Source of the DNA: Nocardia sp. BMG111209
GTDB taxonomy: Bacteria > Actinomycetota > Actinomycetes > Mycobacteriales > Mycobacteriaceae
Assembly (NCBI RefSeq): GCF_000381925.1
Contig: NZ_KB907307.1
Location: 2,790,001 to 2,854,000, forward strand
Direction of reading: 5' to 3'
Length of the DNA stretch: 64,000 bases
Shown here: positions 55,408 through 64,000 of the stretch, in pieces
Layout of the letters: every line of letters begins with the position of its first letter
Position numbering within the stretch: the stretch's first letter is position 1
Notes under the pieces: generated by a model
Told to the model about the DNA's origin: nothing
Databases searched by the model: none
Seen by the model: the letters and a program-made list of their open reading frames with translations, nothing else
Program-made: the position numbers and the translations under genes

Positions 55408-55449
55408 TAGTTGGCGTTACGAACTAAATTAGTTGGTATCGCGAACCAA
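55408..55449 (+). promoter_or_regulatory. Two tandem MarR operator copies
   Basis: Two 20-bp sites, TAGTTGGCGTTACGAACTAA (55408-55427) and TAGTTGGTATCGCGAACCAA (55430-55449), share 15 of 20 bases, and each is an inverted repeat of TTnG/AAC type. Their starts are 22 bp apart, two helical turns. The junction AACTAAATTAGTT (55422-55434) is itself a perfect palindrome around one base. They fill the gap between the divergent oxidoreductase and MarR genes. Confidence 0.7.
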
Positions 55450-55467
55450 GTCAAGTACGCTGGGGTC

Positions 55468-55917
55468 ATGAACCGATCCGACCGTGCGCCCGACGGCGTC
55501 TTCGATCAGGGTGAGCTGGTCGACAGCCTGGTGCAGGCGGCCTTCGTGACCATGGCGGTACTGACCGAGGTCGCGGGCGACAACGAGGTGTCGCTGACCC
55601 AGCTGCGCGTATTCGGCATCCTGCGGGACCGCCGCGTCGGCGTCACCGCGCTGGCCAACTACCTCGGACTGGAGAAGTCGACCATGACCGGGCTCGTCGG
55701 CCGCGCCGAGAAGCGCGGCCTGTTGCAGCGCGCGCCCAATCCGGCCGACGGCCGCGCGGTCGACGTCTTCCTCACCGCCGCGGGCGCCGAGCTGGTGGAA
55801 CGCGTGCACGGTCACATCGCGCGCACGCTCGCGCCGATGACCGACGCGCTCGGACCCGCCGAGCAGCGCCGGCTGGACACGCTGCTGCGCCGCGTCCTGG
55901 ATTCCGGGCCGTCCTGA
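55468..55917 (+). CDS. MarR family transcriptional regulator
   Basis: This 149-residue winged-helix regulator has the recognition region VTALANYLGLEKSTMTGLVGRAE and the wing NPADGRAVDVFLTAAG. It should repress itself and the divergent quinone oxidoreductase through the tandem sites between them. The ATG at 55468 lies downstream of both operator copies, which supports this start over an earlier in-frame one. Confidence 0.88.
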   Translation: MNRSDRAPDGVFDQGELVDSLVQAAFVTMAVLTEVAGDNEVSLTQLRVFGILRDRRVGVTALANYLGLEKSTMTGLVGRAEKRGLLQRAPNPADGRAVDVFLTAAGAELVERVHGHIARTLAPMTDALGPAEQRRLDTLLRRVLDSGPS

Positions 55918-55970
55918 GACCCGGCCGCCGGCGACCACGCGGCAACCGGCGGGGAATGTACAGTGCGGGC

Positions 55971-56972
55971 ATGTTCGAACCGCACAGTCTGGTGGAAAAC
56001 GGCGTCCGGCACTACGGACGGCTGGCCGCTCGGCCGGCCTCGGTGAACCCGCTCGACGAGTTCCGCGGACCGCGGCGGCTGCTGCGGCGCACCCGGCTGA
56101 AGGAGTGGGCGGGCTTCACCCTCGTACATCCGGAGATCTACGCGTCGATGATCCTGCAGGACGCGAAATACCTCGGCAGCTCCGAGATCTACGTGCACGA
56201 CCGGGCCAACGGTGCGCTCTACCAGCACGAGCGGGTGGCGCCGCCGGGTACCGTCCGGCTCGCCGAACAACTGCTCGGCAGCTCGGTGGCGTTGCGCCGC
56301 AAGGGATATGCGATCGAATACGACTTCGCCGCGGACCGCCACCGGATCGGGATCGAGATCGCCGCCACCGCGGAGGCGCCGGCCTTGCGCGGACGGCTGG
56401 AGCTGCTGCCCGCGGCGGCCTCCCCCGCGCTGTCGGTGAGTTCCCGGCTGCCCGGCGGCGCCATGTACACGAACAAGGCGCTGTATCCGATCGAGGGCTC
56501 GCTGCGGGTCGGCGAGCGCGAATTCGTGTTCCGCCCCGACCGCGATCTCGCGATCCTCGACGAGCACAAATCCACACTCCCCTACCGCACCACCTGGACC
56601 TGGGGCACCTTCGGCACCTTCGCCGACGGCGTCCCGGTCGGCGCGAACTTCGTCGACCGGCCGGAACTGCCCGGGCAGCCGGAGGAATCCGGGATCTGGA
56701 CCGCCGACGCCGCCGCGCCGCTGACCGATGTCGATTTCGGCTGGGACGCGGCGGCGCCGTTGTCGCCGTGGCGGGTTCGCTCGGCGGACGGGCGCCTGGA
56801 CGTCACCTTCACCCCCGAGGGCCGCAAGACCGTCGATCTGCAACTCGGCGTACTGGCCATGGACTACTTCCAGGCCTACGGCACCTTCGCCGGTAGCCTC
56901 GACATCGGTTCCCGCACACTCGAACTCACCGATGTGCACGGCGTCTGCGAGCAGATGCGCGCGCGGCTCTGA
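55971..56972 (+). CDS. DUF2804 domain-containing protein
   Basis: This 333-residue soluble protein resembles the DUF2804 family. It is all-beta in appearance, with NKALYPIEGSLRVGEREFVF and STLPYRTTWTWGTFGTF as recognisable segments. It ends LGVLAMDYFQAYGTFAG. Function is unknown; the fold may be lipocalin-like, which would fit lipid or carotenoid binding. The ATG at 55971 lies 53 bases after the MarR stop, so it might be read from that promoter. Confidence 0.75.
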   Translation: MFEPHSLVENGVRHYGRLAARPASVNPLDEFRGPRRLLRRTRLKEWAGFTLVHPEIYASMILQDAKYLGSSEIYVHDRANGALYQHERVAPPGTVRLAEQLLGSSVALRRKGYAIEYDFAADRHRIGIEIAATAEAPALRGRLELLPAAASPALSVSSRLPGGAMYTNKALYPIEGSLRVGEREFVFRPDRDLAILDEHKSTLPYRTTWTWGTFGTFADGVPVGANFVDRPELPGQPEESGIWTADAAAPLTDVDFGWDAAAPLSPWRVRSADGRLDVTFTPEGRKTVDLQLGVLAMDYFQAYGTFAGSLDIGSRTLELTDVHGVCEQMRARL

Positions 56973-57025
56973 TTCCGGGATGCCCGCGCAGCCGGTCCCG
57001 GGCCGGGACCGGCTGCGGCCCGGCG

Positions 57026-58948
57026 TCATTCGGCCGGCGGTCGCAGGACTCCGGCCTCCCGCAGGCGCTCGATCACCAGATCGGCCAGTTCCTCCGGGGT
57101 CCGGGTGCCGCCGGAGTCCAGATGGACCTCCGGCGCCTCCGGTGGTTCGTACGGCGAGTCGATGCCGGTGAAGTTGATCAGTTCACCGCGACGAGCCTTG
57201 GCGTACAAGCCCTTCCGGTCCCGGGCCTCCACCACCGCCAGCGGGGCGTCCACGTGCACCTCCAAGAACGCGGCGGCGCCGAGCCGTTCGCGCGCGCGGG
57301 CCCGCTCGGCCCGGAACGGCGCGATGAACGAGGCCAGCACGATCAGACCGGCATCGGACAGCAGCCGGGCCACCTCCACCACCCGGCGGATGTTCTCCAC
57401 CCGGTCGGCATCGGTGAAGCCGAGATCGGCGTTCAGGCCGTGGCGGACGTTGTCGCCGTCGAGCAGGTAGGTGTGGAAACCCTGCTCGTGCAGTCGTTTC
57501 TCGACCAGGTTCGCGATCGTGGACTTGCCCGCGCCGGACAGTCCGGTGAACCACACCACCGCCGGTTGCTGGCCCTTGCTGCGGGCCCGCGACTGCTGGT
57601 CGACCTCCACCGACTGCCAGTGGATGTTGTGCGCGCGCCGCAGCGCGAAGCGCAGCATCCCGGCCGCGACCGTGTCCTGGCTGAACCGGTCGATGAGGAC
57701 GAATCCGCCGGTGTCGCGGTTCTCGGCGTACGGATCGAACGGGATCGGCCGGTCCAGATGCAGTGCGACGACACCGATCTCGTTCAGGCCGAGGGTGCGC
57801 GCGGCGGTCCGCTCGAGGGTGTTGACGTTCACCGCGTACTTGGGCTGACCCACCTGCGCGACGGCCGTCGAGGTGCCGAGTTTGAGCAGATAGGTGCGGC
57901 CGGGCAGCATCGGCTCCTCGCTCATCCACACCACGTGCGCCTCGAACTGGTCCGCGACCTCGGGCGCGGCGCAGGCGTCGGCGATGACATCGCCACGGCT
58001 GACGTCGATCTCGTCGGTCAGCGTCAGCGTGACCGACTGATCGGCGACCGCCGCGTCGAGATCGCCGTCGGCGGTGACGATCCGGGCCACCGTCGATTCC
58101 CGCCCGGACGGCAGCACCTTGACCCGGTCGCCGGGACGCACGGTGCCACCGGCGATCTGGCCGGCGAAGCCGCGGAAGTCCAGATTCGGCCGGTTGACCC
58201 ACTGCACCGGCAACCGGAACGGCCCGGCGTTGCGGTCGTCGGCGATCTCCACCGTCTCCAGATGACCGATCAGCGAAGGACCGGTGTACCAAGGCGTATT
58301 CGGGCTCGATTGCAGGATGTTGTCGCCGCGCAGCGCCGACATCGGGATCGCGATCACGGTGGCGAGCCCGATGCTGTCGGCGAAACCGCGGTACTCGGCC
58401 TCGATCTCCGCGAACCGCTCCCGCGAATAGTCCAGCAGATCCAGCTTGTTCACCGCCAGCACGATGTGCCGGATACCGAGCAGCGACACCAGATAGCTGT
58501 GCCGGCGGGTCTGGGTCAGCACACCCTTGCGGGCATCGACGAGGATCACCGCCAGATCCGCGGTCGAGGCGCCGGTGACCATGTTGCGGGTGTACTGCTC
58601 GTGGCCCGGGGTGTCGGCCACGATGAACTTGCGCCGCTCGGTGGTGAAGAACCGGTAGGCCACGTCGATGGTGATGCCCTGTTCGCGTTCGGCGGCCAGG
58701 CCGTCGACCAGCAGCGCGAAATCCAGTTCCCCGCCCTGGGTTCCGACGGTCCTCGAGTCCTGCTCGAGTTCGGCGAGGTGATCGGAGAACACCATCTTGG
58801 AGTCGTAGAGCAGCCGGCCGATCAGGGTGGACTTGCCGTCGTCGACACTGCCGCAGGTGATGAAGCGCAGCATCGTCTTCCGCTCGTGCCGGCGCAGATA
58901 CTCCTCGATGTCGGTGGCGATCAGATCCGGCGGATCGGGGTGCGTCAT
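57026..58948 (-). CDS. cysNC: Bifunctional sulfate adenylyltransferase large subunit / APS kinase
   Basis: This 640-residue fusion makes APS with CysD and then phosphorylates it to PAPS. The N-terminal GTPase (CysN, about 1-440) has [17 protein letters not shown] and NKLDL. The C-terminal APS kinase (CysC, about 460-640) has P-loop GLSGAGKST and DGDNVRHGL. It shares one base with the cysD stop codon. It is the last gene of a six-gene operon that includes a sulfotransferase, so PAPS may be destined for sulfation and not only cysteine synthesis. No cysH or sulfite reductase is nearby. Confidence 0.95.
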   Translation of the reverse strand: MTHPDPPDLIATDIEEYLRRHERKTMLRFITCGSVDDGKSTLIGRLLYDSKMVFSDHLAELEQDSRTVGTQGGELDFALLVDGLAAEREQGITIDVAYRFFTTERRKFIVADTPGHEQYTRNMVTGASTADLAVILVDARKGVLTQTRRHSYLVSLLGIRHIVLAVNKLDLLDYSRERFAEIEAEYRGFADSIGLATVIAIPMSALRGDNILQSSPNTPWYTGPSLIGHLETVEIADDRNAGPFRLPVQWVNRPNLDFRGFAGQIAGGTVRPGDRVKVLPSGRESTVARIVTADGDLDAAVADQSVTLTLTDEIDVSRGDVIADACAAPEVADQFEAHVVWMSEEPMLPGRTYLLKLGTSTAVAQVGQPKYAVNVNTLERTAARTLGLNEIGVVALHLDRPIPFDPYAENRDTGGFVLIDRFSQDTVAAGMLRFALRRAHNIHWQSVEVDQQSRARSKGQQPAVVWFTGLSGAGKSTIANLVEKRLHEQGFHTYLLDGDNVRHGLNADLGFTDADRVENIRRVVEVARLLSDAGLIVLASFIAPFRAERARARERLGAAAFLEVHVDAPLAVVEARDRKGLYAKARRGELINFTGIDSPYEPPEAPEVHLDSGGTRTPEELADLVIERLREAGVLRPPAE

Positions 58949-59874
58949 CAGAAGTACCCTTCCTGCTTCTTCTTCTCCATCGAGCCGGTGGAGTCGCGGT
59001 CGATGACCCGGCCCTGACGTTCGGAACTGGTGGTCAGCAACATCTCCTGGACGACCGCGGTCAGGGTGGTCGCGGTGCTGGCCACCGCGCCGGACAGCGG
59101 ATAGCAGCCGAGCGTGCGGAACCGCACCATGCGCTGTTCGGGAATCTCGCCGGGCGGCAACGGCATTCGCTCGTCGTCGACCATGATCAGCGCGCCGTCG
59201 CGTTCCACCACCGGCCGCGGGGCCGCGAAATACAGGTCCACCAGCGCGATCCGCTCCAGATGGATGTACTGCCAGACGTCCAGCTCGGTCCAGTTCGACA
59301 GCGGGAACACCCGCAGGCTCTCCCCCGGCCGTTTACGAGTGTTGTACAGCCGCCACAGTTCCGGCCGCTGCCGCTTCGGATCCCAGCGGTGCTGCGCCGA
59401 GCGCAGCGAGAACACCCGCTCCTTGGCGCGGGACTTCTCCTCGTCGCGGCGCGCGCCGCCGAACGCCAGATCGAAGCGGTGCTGATCGAGCGCCTGTTTG
59501 AGGCCCTCGGTCTTCCACATCTCGGTGTGCAGCGCCGACCCGTGCTCGAACGGATTGATGCCCCGCGCAACGCATTCCGGGTTCCGGTGCACGATCAGGT
59601 CCAGATCGCCGGCGGCGGCGATCCGGTCCCGGAAGTCGTACATGGCCCGGAACTTCCACGTGGTGTCCACGTGCAGCAGCGGGAACGGCAGCCGGGACGG
59701 ATGGAAGGCCTTGCGCGCCAGGTGCAGCAGCACCGAACTGTCCTTGCCGATCGAATACAGCATCACCGGCCGCTCGCTCTCGGCGACCGCCTCCCGCATG
59801 ATCTGGATGCTCTCCGCCTCCAGGCGTTGCAGGTGCGTCAGCCCGCCGGTGCTCTCGAGTGTCGTGCTCGTCAT
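58948..59874 (-). CDS. cysD: Sulfate adenylyltransferase small subunit
   Basis: This 308-residue ATP-pyrophosphatase-type subunit combines sulfate and ATP into APS. The PP-motif is [11 protein letters not shown], with the conserved [15 protein letters not shown] loop and the C-terminal [12 protein letters not shown]. It forms the heterodimer with CysNC encoded immediately downstream. Confidence 0.95.
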   Translation of the reverse strand: MTSTTLESTGGLTHLQRLEAESIQIMREAVAESERPVMLYSIGKDSSVLLHLARKAFHPSRLPFPLLHVDTTWKFRAMYDFRDRIAAAGDLDLIVHRNPECVARGINPFEHGSALHTEMWKTEGLKQALDQHRFDLAFGGARRDEEKSRAKERVFSLRSAQHRWDPKRQRPELWRLYNTRKRPGESLRVFPLSNWTELDVWQYIHLERIALVDLYFAAPRPVVERDGALIMVDDERMPLPPGEIPEQRMVRFRTLGCYPLSGAVASTATTLTAVVQEMLLTTSSERQGRVIDRDSTGSMEKKKQEGYF

Positions 59875-59886
59875 CTCGCCCGTCCT

Positions 59887-60657
59887 TCAGTTGCGCAGGT
59901 GCGCGCCGCCGCCGATGAACCACACCTGGCCGTTGATCCACTCGGCCTCGTCCGACAGCAGGAACGAGACGACCGAGGCCAGGTCGTCGGGCACGCCGAG
60001 CCGGGTGGTACGGCCCGCCGTCAGGAACGCTTCCTGCAGCGCCACATCGTTCTGGTTCTGCACGGTCTCGCCCATCACCAGGCCCGGCATGACGCCGTTG
60101 GCCCGGATTCCCCGGCGGCCGTAGTTGATCGCGATGTGCCGGGTGAGCTGATTGACCCCCGCCTTGGACACGCCGTAGGCGACCCGCGACGGGTCACCGC
60201 CGACCGACGTCCCCGACGAGGTGTTCACGATGCTGCCGCCGCCGTGGGCCAGCAGATGCGGCAGCACCGCGCGCACGGTGCGGACGTACCCGAGCAGGTT
60301 CACGTCCAGTGTGCGCTGCCAGACGTCGAATTCGGTCTCCAGCACGGTCTTGTCGCGGCCGATGTTGCCCGGCGACAGATCCGCGCCGACGTTGAAAAGG
60401 CCGTGCACGCCGCCGAATTCGGCGATCGTCCGATCCACCATGGCCTGTACCGACTTGTCGTCGGCGAGGTCGAACTCCACCGCGATCGCGCGGCCACCGG
60501 CGCGCGTGATCCTCTCGGCGGTCGTCTCGGCCCCGGCGATGTTGATGTCGCCGACGGTGACGGCGGCGCCCTCCTCGGCCAGCCGGGCCGCCGCGGCGGC
60601 GCCGATCCCGGTCGCGCCGCCGGCGACGACATAGGTCTTGTCCCGCAGTCCGCGCAT
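59887..60657 (-). CDS. SDR family oxidoreductase
   Basis: This 256-residue classical short-chain dehydrogenase has a nucleotide motif GGATGIG, catalytic Ser in NTSSGTS and Tyr/Lys in YGVSKAG. It contains ANGVMPGLV and ends with the usual GGAHL-like region. It probably oxidises or reduces a secondary alcohol/ketone of the compound handled by this operon. It lies between the lipocalin-like gene and cysD with 2- and 12-bp gaps. Confidence 0.87.
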   Translation of the reverse strand: MRGLRDKTYVVAGGATGIGAAAAARLAEEGAAVTVGDINIAGAETTAERITRAGGRAIAVEFDLADDKSVQAMVDRTIAEFGGVHGLFNVGADLSPGNIGRDKTVLETEFDVWQRTLDVNLLGYVRTVRAVLPHLLAHGGGSIVNTSSGTSVGGDPSRVAYGVSKAGVNQLTRHIAINYGRRGIRANGVMPGLVMGETVQNQNDVALQEAFLTAGRTTRLGVPDDLASVVSFLLSDEAEWINGQVWFIGGGAHLRN

Positions 60658-60659
60658 CG

Positions 60660-61730
60660 TCAGCCCCGCTCGATCTTGTGCAGCGGGTTGGATCGCTCGA
60701 TCATCCCGTAGGTCTGCTCGCCGTCCCAGCGGTAGCGGACACCCGCCTGCTGCAGGGCCGGGAAATCCGAGTTCTCCTGCTTCAGCGATTTGATCGAATA
60801 GGTGTCGTCGTCGTGGTGCACGTCGTGGGTGGAGACCACGGTCTCGCCCTCGATGGGAATCACGGTGCCGTCGGCGGTTTCGAGGGTCAGCGACACATCC
60901 TCGCCGAGCGCCTGCAACCGGGTCAGCCACGGCGCGCGCACCACCCGCGCCGGGATCAGCTCGCCGTCGCCGAGGAAGACGAAACCCTCGTTGAAAGTGG
61001 GCTTCCCGTCGTCGCGCGGCGGATAGGCCATGTAGCCGAACGCCTTTCCGCTCGGGAACACCGCCGACTGCCAGCAGTGGCCCCAGAACTCGGCCAGCCG
61101 GCGCACACCCTGGCGACGGATCCGCAGCCCGCTGCCGGTGAACTCCCGCGGCGCACCGCCGTCCACGGTCACCGACCCGGCGGCGCGGAACAACTGCTCG
61201 TAGCGGGGCCCGCCCATCAGGTCGCCCTCGACCGAATTCTTCAGCTTGTCACCGGCATCCGTGCGCAGCGCGCCCTGGATCCACGGCGGCACCGCCATGG
61301 TCGCGGTGACCCGGAAGGCCAGATCGACCAGCGGGCCGCCGGTCTTCCCGGCGGCGAGGTCGGAAGAGGTTGTGCTGACGGCCTTTCCGTCGTAGGTCAG
61401 CTCCCAGGTGCGGAACGGTTCCACACAGCGGAAGGCCAGCGGGCCCGCGCCGAGTACCGTGGGCCGGCCGTCGGGTCCCGCTGGCGGCCGGGCCGGGCTG
61501 GTCTCGCGCAGCCGGAACGCGCGGCCGTCGGCGAAGGCCACGTTCACCTGGATGTCGTGCGAATCCCAGTTGGAGGCAACAGCTTCCACGCCGATGCGCG
61601 GCAGCCCCAGCTCACCGCGGTCGTCGGACACCCAGAAGCTGACCGAATCGCGCATCTCCGGATTGTCCGGGCGCTCGGCGAAGACGAATTCGCGGGCGGG
61701 ATCGATACCGCCGGTCGTGTCGATGGTCAT
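60660..61730 (-). CDS. Putative lipocalin-like protein (DUF7064/DUF7065-type)
   Basis: This 356-residue beta-rich protein is of a type often encoded beside SDRs in mycolata. It carries SFWVSDDRGELGLPRIGVEA near the start and GYMAYPPRDD and DVHHDDDT later. I link it to DUF7064/DUF7065 from memory with moderate confidence. No catalytic motif is apparent, and it could bind a hydrophobic substrate. It sits inside the sulfation operon, 29 bp after the sulfotransferase. The ATG at 61730 gives the natural N-terminus. Confidence 0.6.
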   Translation of the reverse strand: MTIDTTGGIDPAREFVFAERPDNPEMRDSVSFWVSDDRGELGLPRIGVEAVASNWDSHDIQVNVAFADGRAFRLRETSPARPPAGPDGRPTVLGAGPLAFRCVEPFRTWELTYDGKAVSTTSSDLAAGKTGGPLVDLAFRVTATMAVPPWIQGALRTDAGDKLKNSVEGDLMGGPRYEQLFRAAGSVTVDGGAPREFTGSGLRIRRQGVRRLAEFWGHCWQSAVFPSGKAFGYMAYPPRDDGKPTFNEGFVFLGDGELIPARVVRAPWLTRLQALGEDVSLTLETADGTVIPIEGETVVSTHDVHHDDDTYSIKSLKQENSDFPALQQAGVRYRWDGEQTYGMIERSNPLHKIERG

Positions 61731-61759
61731 CGGATCGTTGTTCCTTCCGATCGAGAATG

Positions 61760-62884
61760 TCAGTGCGCGGTCCAGCGCCGCGCGTGCGCCACGTAGTCCG
61801 CGAAGGCCGGTCGGACCCGGTCCAGGTCGATGTCGTAGGCCACCGGGTCGGCGCGGTGGCTGGGCTCGCGCTCGGCCGCCGCGGTGGTCCACCAGCTCCG
61901 CATCCGCGCCTCGAATTCCTCGGACACGGGTTCGCGCAGCCACCGGTAGAGGCCCGTCACCTCGCCGAGCGGATCGGCCTGCATGGCGCGGAAGTCGATG
62001 TCGTAGAAGCGATCTCCGGCGCCGGCGGCGCGGAACGCGACCGTCCGTGCCATACCCGCCGACCAGTGCTGCACATTGAGCCGGCCGATATAGGGCAGGT
62101 CGATGTGGTCGGTGAACCGGCCGGTGATGTCGGCGTACAGCTCGGCCACCGAGAGGATCACATCGGCCGGATCGCGATGGGTCATCACGAAGCGCGCGTC
62201 GGGGAAGGCCGTGTCCAGATATTTCAGGAACAGCACGTGCGAGGGGCATTTCAGCCGCCACGGCCGCTGCGGCTCACCCCATTGCAGCAGCTTCATGACC
62301 CGGCGCTGATAGGCGAACGTCGAGGTGAGGTCGGCGTCGAGCAACCAGCTCGAATAGGACGGGATCTGCGCGTAGGCGTGGAAGATGTGCGATTTGAAGT
62401 CCAGCGCCATCAGGTCGTGGCATTCCATCGGACCGTGCTTGTCGACCGGTACGTGGTAGCGGGTGCCGACCATCTCGCCCTTGTCCGGCGGGATGCGCGG
62501 ATCGACACCCGTCACGGTGGACGGCGGCGGGCAGGGCTGCGATGATTCCCAGCGCCGGATGTACCGCACGGCCGGGTCCTGGGCCAGCAGCACCGACAGT
62601 GCCGTGGAGCCGGTGCGCGGCAGGCCCAGCCCGATCACCGGCGCCACGATCTGCCCGTCGTCGATCTCGGGATGGCGCCGGTACCAGTCCTCCACCTGCA
62701 ACCGCTGGCTCAGGTGCAGCACGATCCGGTCGTACAGGAATTTCTCGCCGGTGGCGTTGAGCCGCGCCTCGCGCGCCAGCGAATCCAGCAGGATCCCGAG
62801 GCCCTCGCGGAACGAGTCGTCGCCGAAATCGTACAGATCCGTTTGCGCCACAGCGCTTTTCAGCATGTCGTCGATCGTCGGCAC
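61760..62884 (-). CDS. PAPS-dependent sulfotransferase
   Basis: This 374-residue sulfotransferase has the 5'-phosphosulfate loop GLGLPRTGSTALS (residues 85-97) and the 3'-phosphate-binding segment THRDPADVILS (near 235). It resembles the Stf-type enzymes of mycobacteria that sulfate lipids or small molecules. The downstream cysD-cysNC genes would supply its donor. The acceptor is likely an alcohol produced or consumed by the flanking SDRs; that is inference. Three bases separate it from the upstream SDR. Confidence 0.88.
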   Translation of the reverse strand: MPTIDDMLKSAVAQTDLYDFGDDSFREGLGILLDSLAREARLNATGEKFLYDRIVLHLSQRLQVEDWYRRHPEIDDGQIVAPVIGLGLPRTGSTALSVLLAQDPAVRYIRRWESSQPCPPPSTVTGVDPRIPPDKGEMVGTRYHVPVDKHGPMECHDLMALDFKSHIFHAYAQIPSYSSWLLDADLTSTFAYQRRVMKLLQWGEPQRPWRLKCPSHVLFLKYLDTAFPDARFVMTHRDPADVILSVAELYADITGRFTDHIDLPYIGRLNVQHWSAGMARTVAFRAAGAGDRFYDIDFRAMQADPLGEVTGLYRWLREPVSEEFEARMRSWWTTAAAEREPSHRADPVAYDIDLDRVRPAFADYVAHARRWTAH

Positions 62885-62887
62885 CGG

Positions 62888-63760
62888 TCAGCCCATCCAC
62901 TGTCCGCCGGCGACGTCGATCGTCTGCCCGCACATGTAGCTCGCCGCTTCCGAGGCGAGGAAGGCCACCACGTTCGCGACCTCCTCGGGCAGCGCGGCGC
63001 GGCCGAGCTGGACCCGCTCGGTGATCGACTCGGCGATGGCGTCGCGGCCGGCCCGCTCGGCATCGTTGGCCGGATTCAGCAGGTACCGCTTCATATCGTC
63101 CTTGAGCATGATGCCCGGACCCACCGCCATCACGCTGATACCCCGCGAGGAGTACTCGTGCGCGAGGTTGCGGGTGAAGCCGATGACGCCCGCCTTGCAT
63201 GCGGAGTACACCGTCAATCCGGACTGCTGCACCCGGCCGGCGACCGCGCCGATGTTGATGATCTTGCCCGAACCCTGCGGCAGCAGATGTTCCAGCGCGG
63301 CGTGCGCGCCGTACATCATCATGGTCAGGCTGCCCAGCACGGTCATGTCGATATCCGCTTTGCTGTGCCGGTCGAACGCGCCGGCGGTCACCATGACCGG
63401 GTTGTTGATCATGATGTCGAATCCGCCGAGCGCGTCCCGGCTGTCCGCGACGGCGCGATGCACCTGATCCCAGTCGGACATGTCGGCCCTGATCGGGACC
63501 GTGCGCACACCCCAGCGCTGCTCGATCTCCTTCGCCCGGCGCTCGACCTTCTCGAACGTCCGCCCGACCAGCGCGATATCCGCGCCGCAGCCGGCGAGCC
63601 GGGTCGCGATCGCGTGCCCCAAGCCGTCACCGCCGGCACCGGTGACGACCGCTACCTTGCCGCGCAGATCCAGCAGATCGCTCACCCGCTTGTCGACAAT
63701 GTGATAAGGCAACCGGTCGAAACCCAATATCTGGGACCAGTCCTGTTCCCGAGTCTCCAT
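62888..63760 (-). CDS. SDR family oxidoreductase, catalytic Ser replaced
   Basis: This 290-residue short-chain dehydrogenase has the motif TGAGGDGLGHAIA and active-site Tyr/Lys in YSACKAG. In the strand that normally carries the catalytic Ser (NISS), the sequence reads NIGAVAG, so Gly-Ala replaces Ser-Ser. The NNAG motif is altered to NNPV. It may use a modified mechanism, bind NAD(P) without turnover, or be a divergent enzyme. It is the first gene of the sulfation operon, divergent from the LysR gene. Confidence 0.83.
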   Translation of the reverse strand: METREQDWSQILGFDRLPYHIVDKRVSDLLDLRGKVAVVTGAGGDGLGHAIATRLAGCGADIALVGRTFEKVERRAKEIEQRWGVRTVPIRADMSDWDQVHRAVADSRDALGGFDIMINNPVMVTAGAFDRHSKADIDMTVLGSLTMMMYGAHAALEHLLPQGSGKIINIGAVAGRVQQSGLTVYSACKAGVIGFTRNLAHEYSSRGISVMAVGPGIMLKDDMKRYLLNPANDAERAGRDAIAESITERVQLGRAALPEEVANVVAFLASEAASYMCGQTIDVAGGQWMG

Positions 63761-63939
63761 GGGGACTCCTCTCCCGCTCCGTCATTGGAGCGCATCCGGA
63801 TCATCGGGCGTGGAATGCGGATTCGCCCGATGCGGCAGATCCTGTGGTGGAAGATTAGGACTCGGGACTTTTCACCGGCCAATACTGATTTCGGCGGACA
63901 GTCATATCATCGCGTTATGTCACGTGTTACCGTGCGGCG
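63761..63939. promoter_or_regulatory. Divergent region between the sulfation operon and a LysR gene
   Basis: This 179-bp gap is likely to hold the operator of the LysR regulator that starts at 63940 and the promoter of the six-gene operon. No unique T-N11-A box could be singled out by eye. Confidence 0.3.
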
Positions 63940-64000
63940 ATGGACACCCATCGGCTGAAGTACTTCCTGCGGATCGCCGAGGAGGGTTCGATGACCCGGG
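63940..64000 (+). CDS. LysR family transcriptional regulator (N-terminal fragment)
   Basis: The first 20 residues read MDTHRLKYFLRIAEEGSMTR, the start of a LysR helix-turn-helix. The window ends here. Its divergent position suggests it regulates the sulfation operon. Confidence 0.75.
   Translation, partial: MDTHRLKYFLRIAEEGSMTR

Overview
The window is high-GC actinobacterial DNA, most probably from Nocardia or a close relative in the Mycobacteriales. This assignment is an inference. It rests on an Rv1284-type beta-carbonic anhydrase, a UsfX/SigF-type anti-sigma/sigma pair behind a GTTT-N15-GGGTA promoter, a GT87 membrane glycosyltransferase, a FAAL-loaded polyketide synthase, a DUF222/HNH '13E12' protein, a fused CysNC, and frequent GTG/TTG starts with short gene overlaps. 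No tRNA, rRNA, insertion sequence or CRISPR array was seen.

Layout. 1-19.2 kb is mostly metabolic: a TetR regulator divergent from a thiolase-like/crotonase fusion, a metallophosphatase, a secreted lipase, carbonic anhydrase, a methyltransferase, the hmgA-fahA tyrosine-degradation pair, a stress module (CsbD-like, RsbW, SigF), glutaryl-CoA dehydrogenase, two further acyl-CoA dehydrogenases (one broken by a 1-nt frameshift), a mannosyltransferase-like protein and a Gfo/Idh/MocA oxidoreductase. 17.9-21 kb holds a DUF4241 protein, a 17-bp tandem repeat and a DUF222/HNH protein.

21.2-34.6 kb looks like a conflict/defence island made of two convergent operons. On the + strand are a small membrane protein, an EACC1-type protein and three tandem proteins, each with a caspase-like protease domain, one membrane span and a six-bladed NHL propeller like the sensor of the kinase PknD. 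The third caspase domain lacks the catalytic cysteine. On the - strand are a SWIM zinc-finger protein, an unrecognised protein, a vWA protein, a MoxR-type AAA+ ATPase and a DUF5682 protein, joined by overlapping stop and start codons.

34.7-52.7 kb is a lipid/polyketide cluster. A 3388-residue synthase (FAAL-ACP-KS-AT-DH-KR-ACP-C-FkbH) is translationally coupled to an ACP-thioester-reductase protein and an alpha/beta-hydrolase, followed by two glycosyltransferases, with a cytochrome P450 divergent from the synthase. The domain order suggests a polyketide chain joined to a glyceryl unit, released reductively and glycosylated. This product is inferred, not demonstrated.

52.7-64 kb contains a membrane-anchored PstS-like protein, a quinone-oxidoreductase/MarR divergent pair with two tandem operators, a DUF2804 protein, and a six-gene operon combining two SDR dehydrogenases, a sulfotransferase, a lipocalin-like protein and the PAPS-making enzymes CysD and CysNC. 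A partial LysR regulator ends the window.
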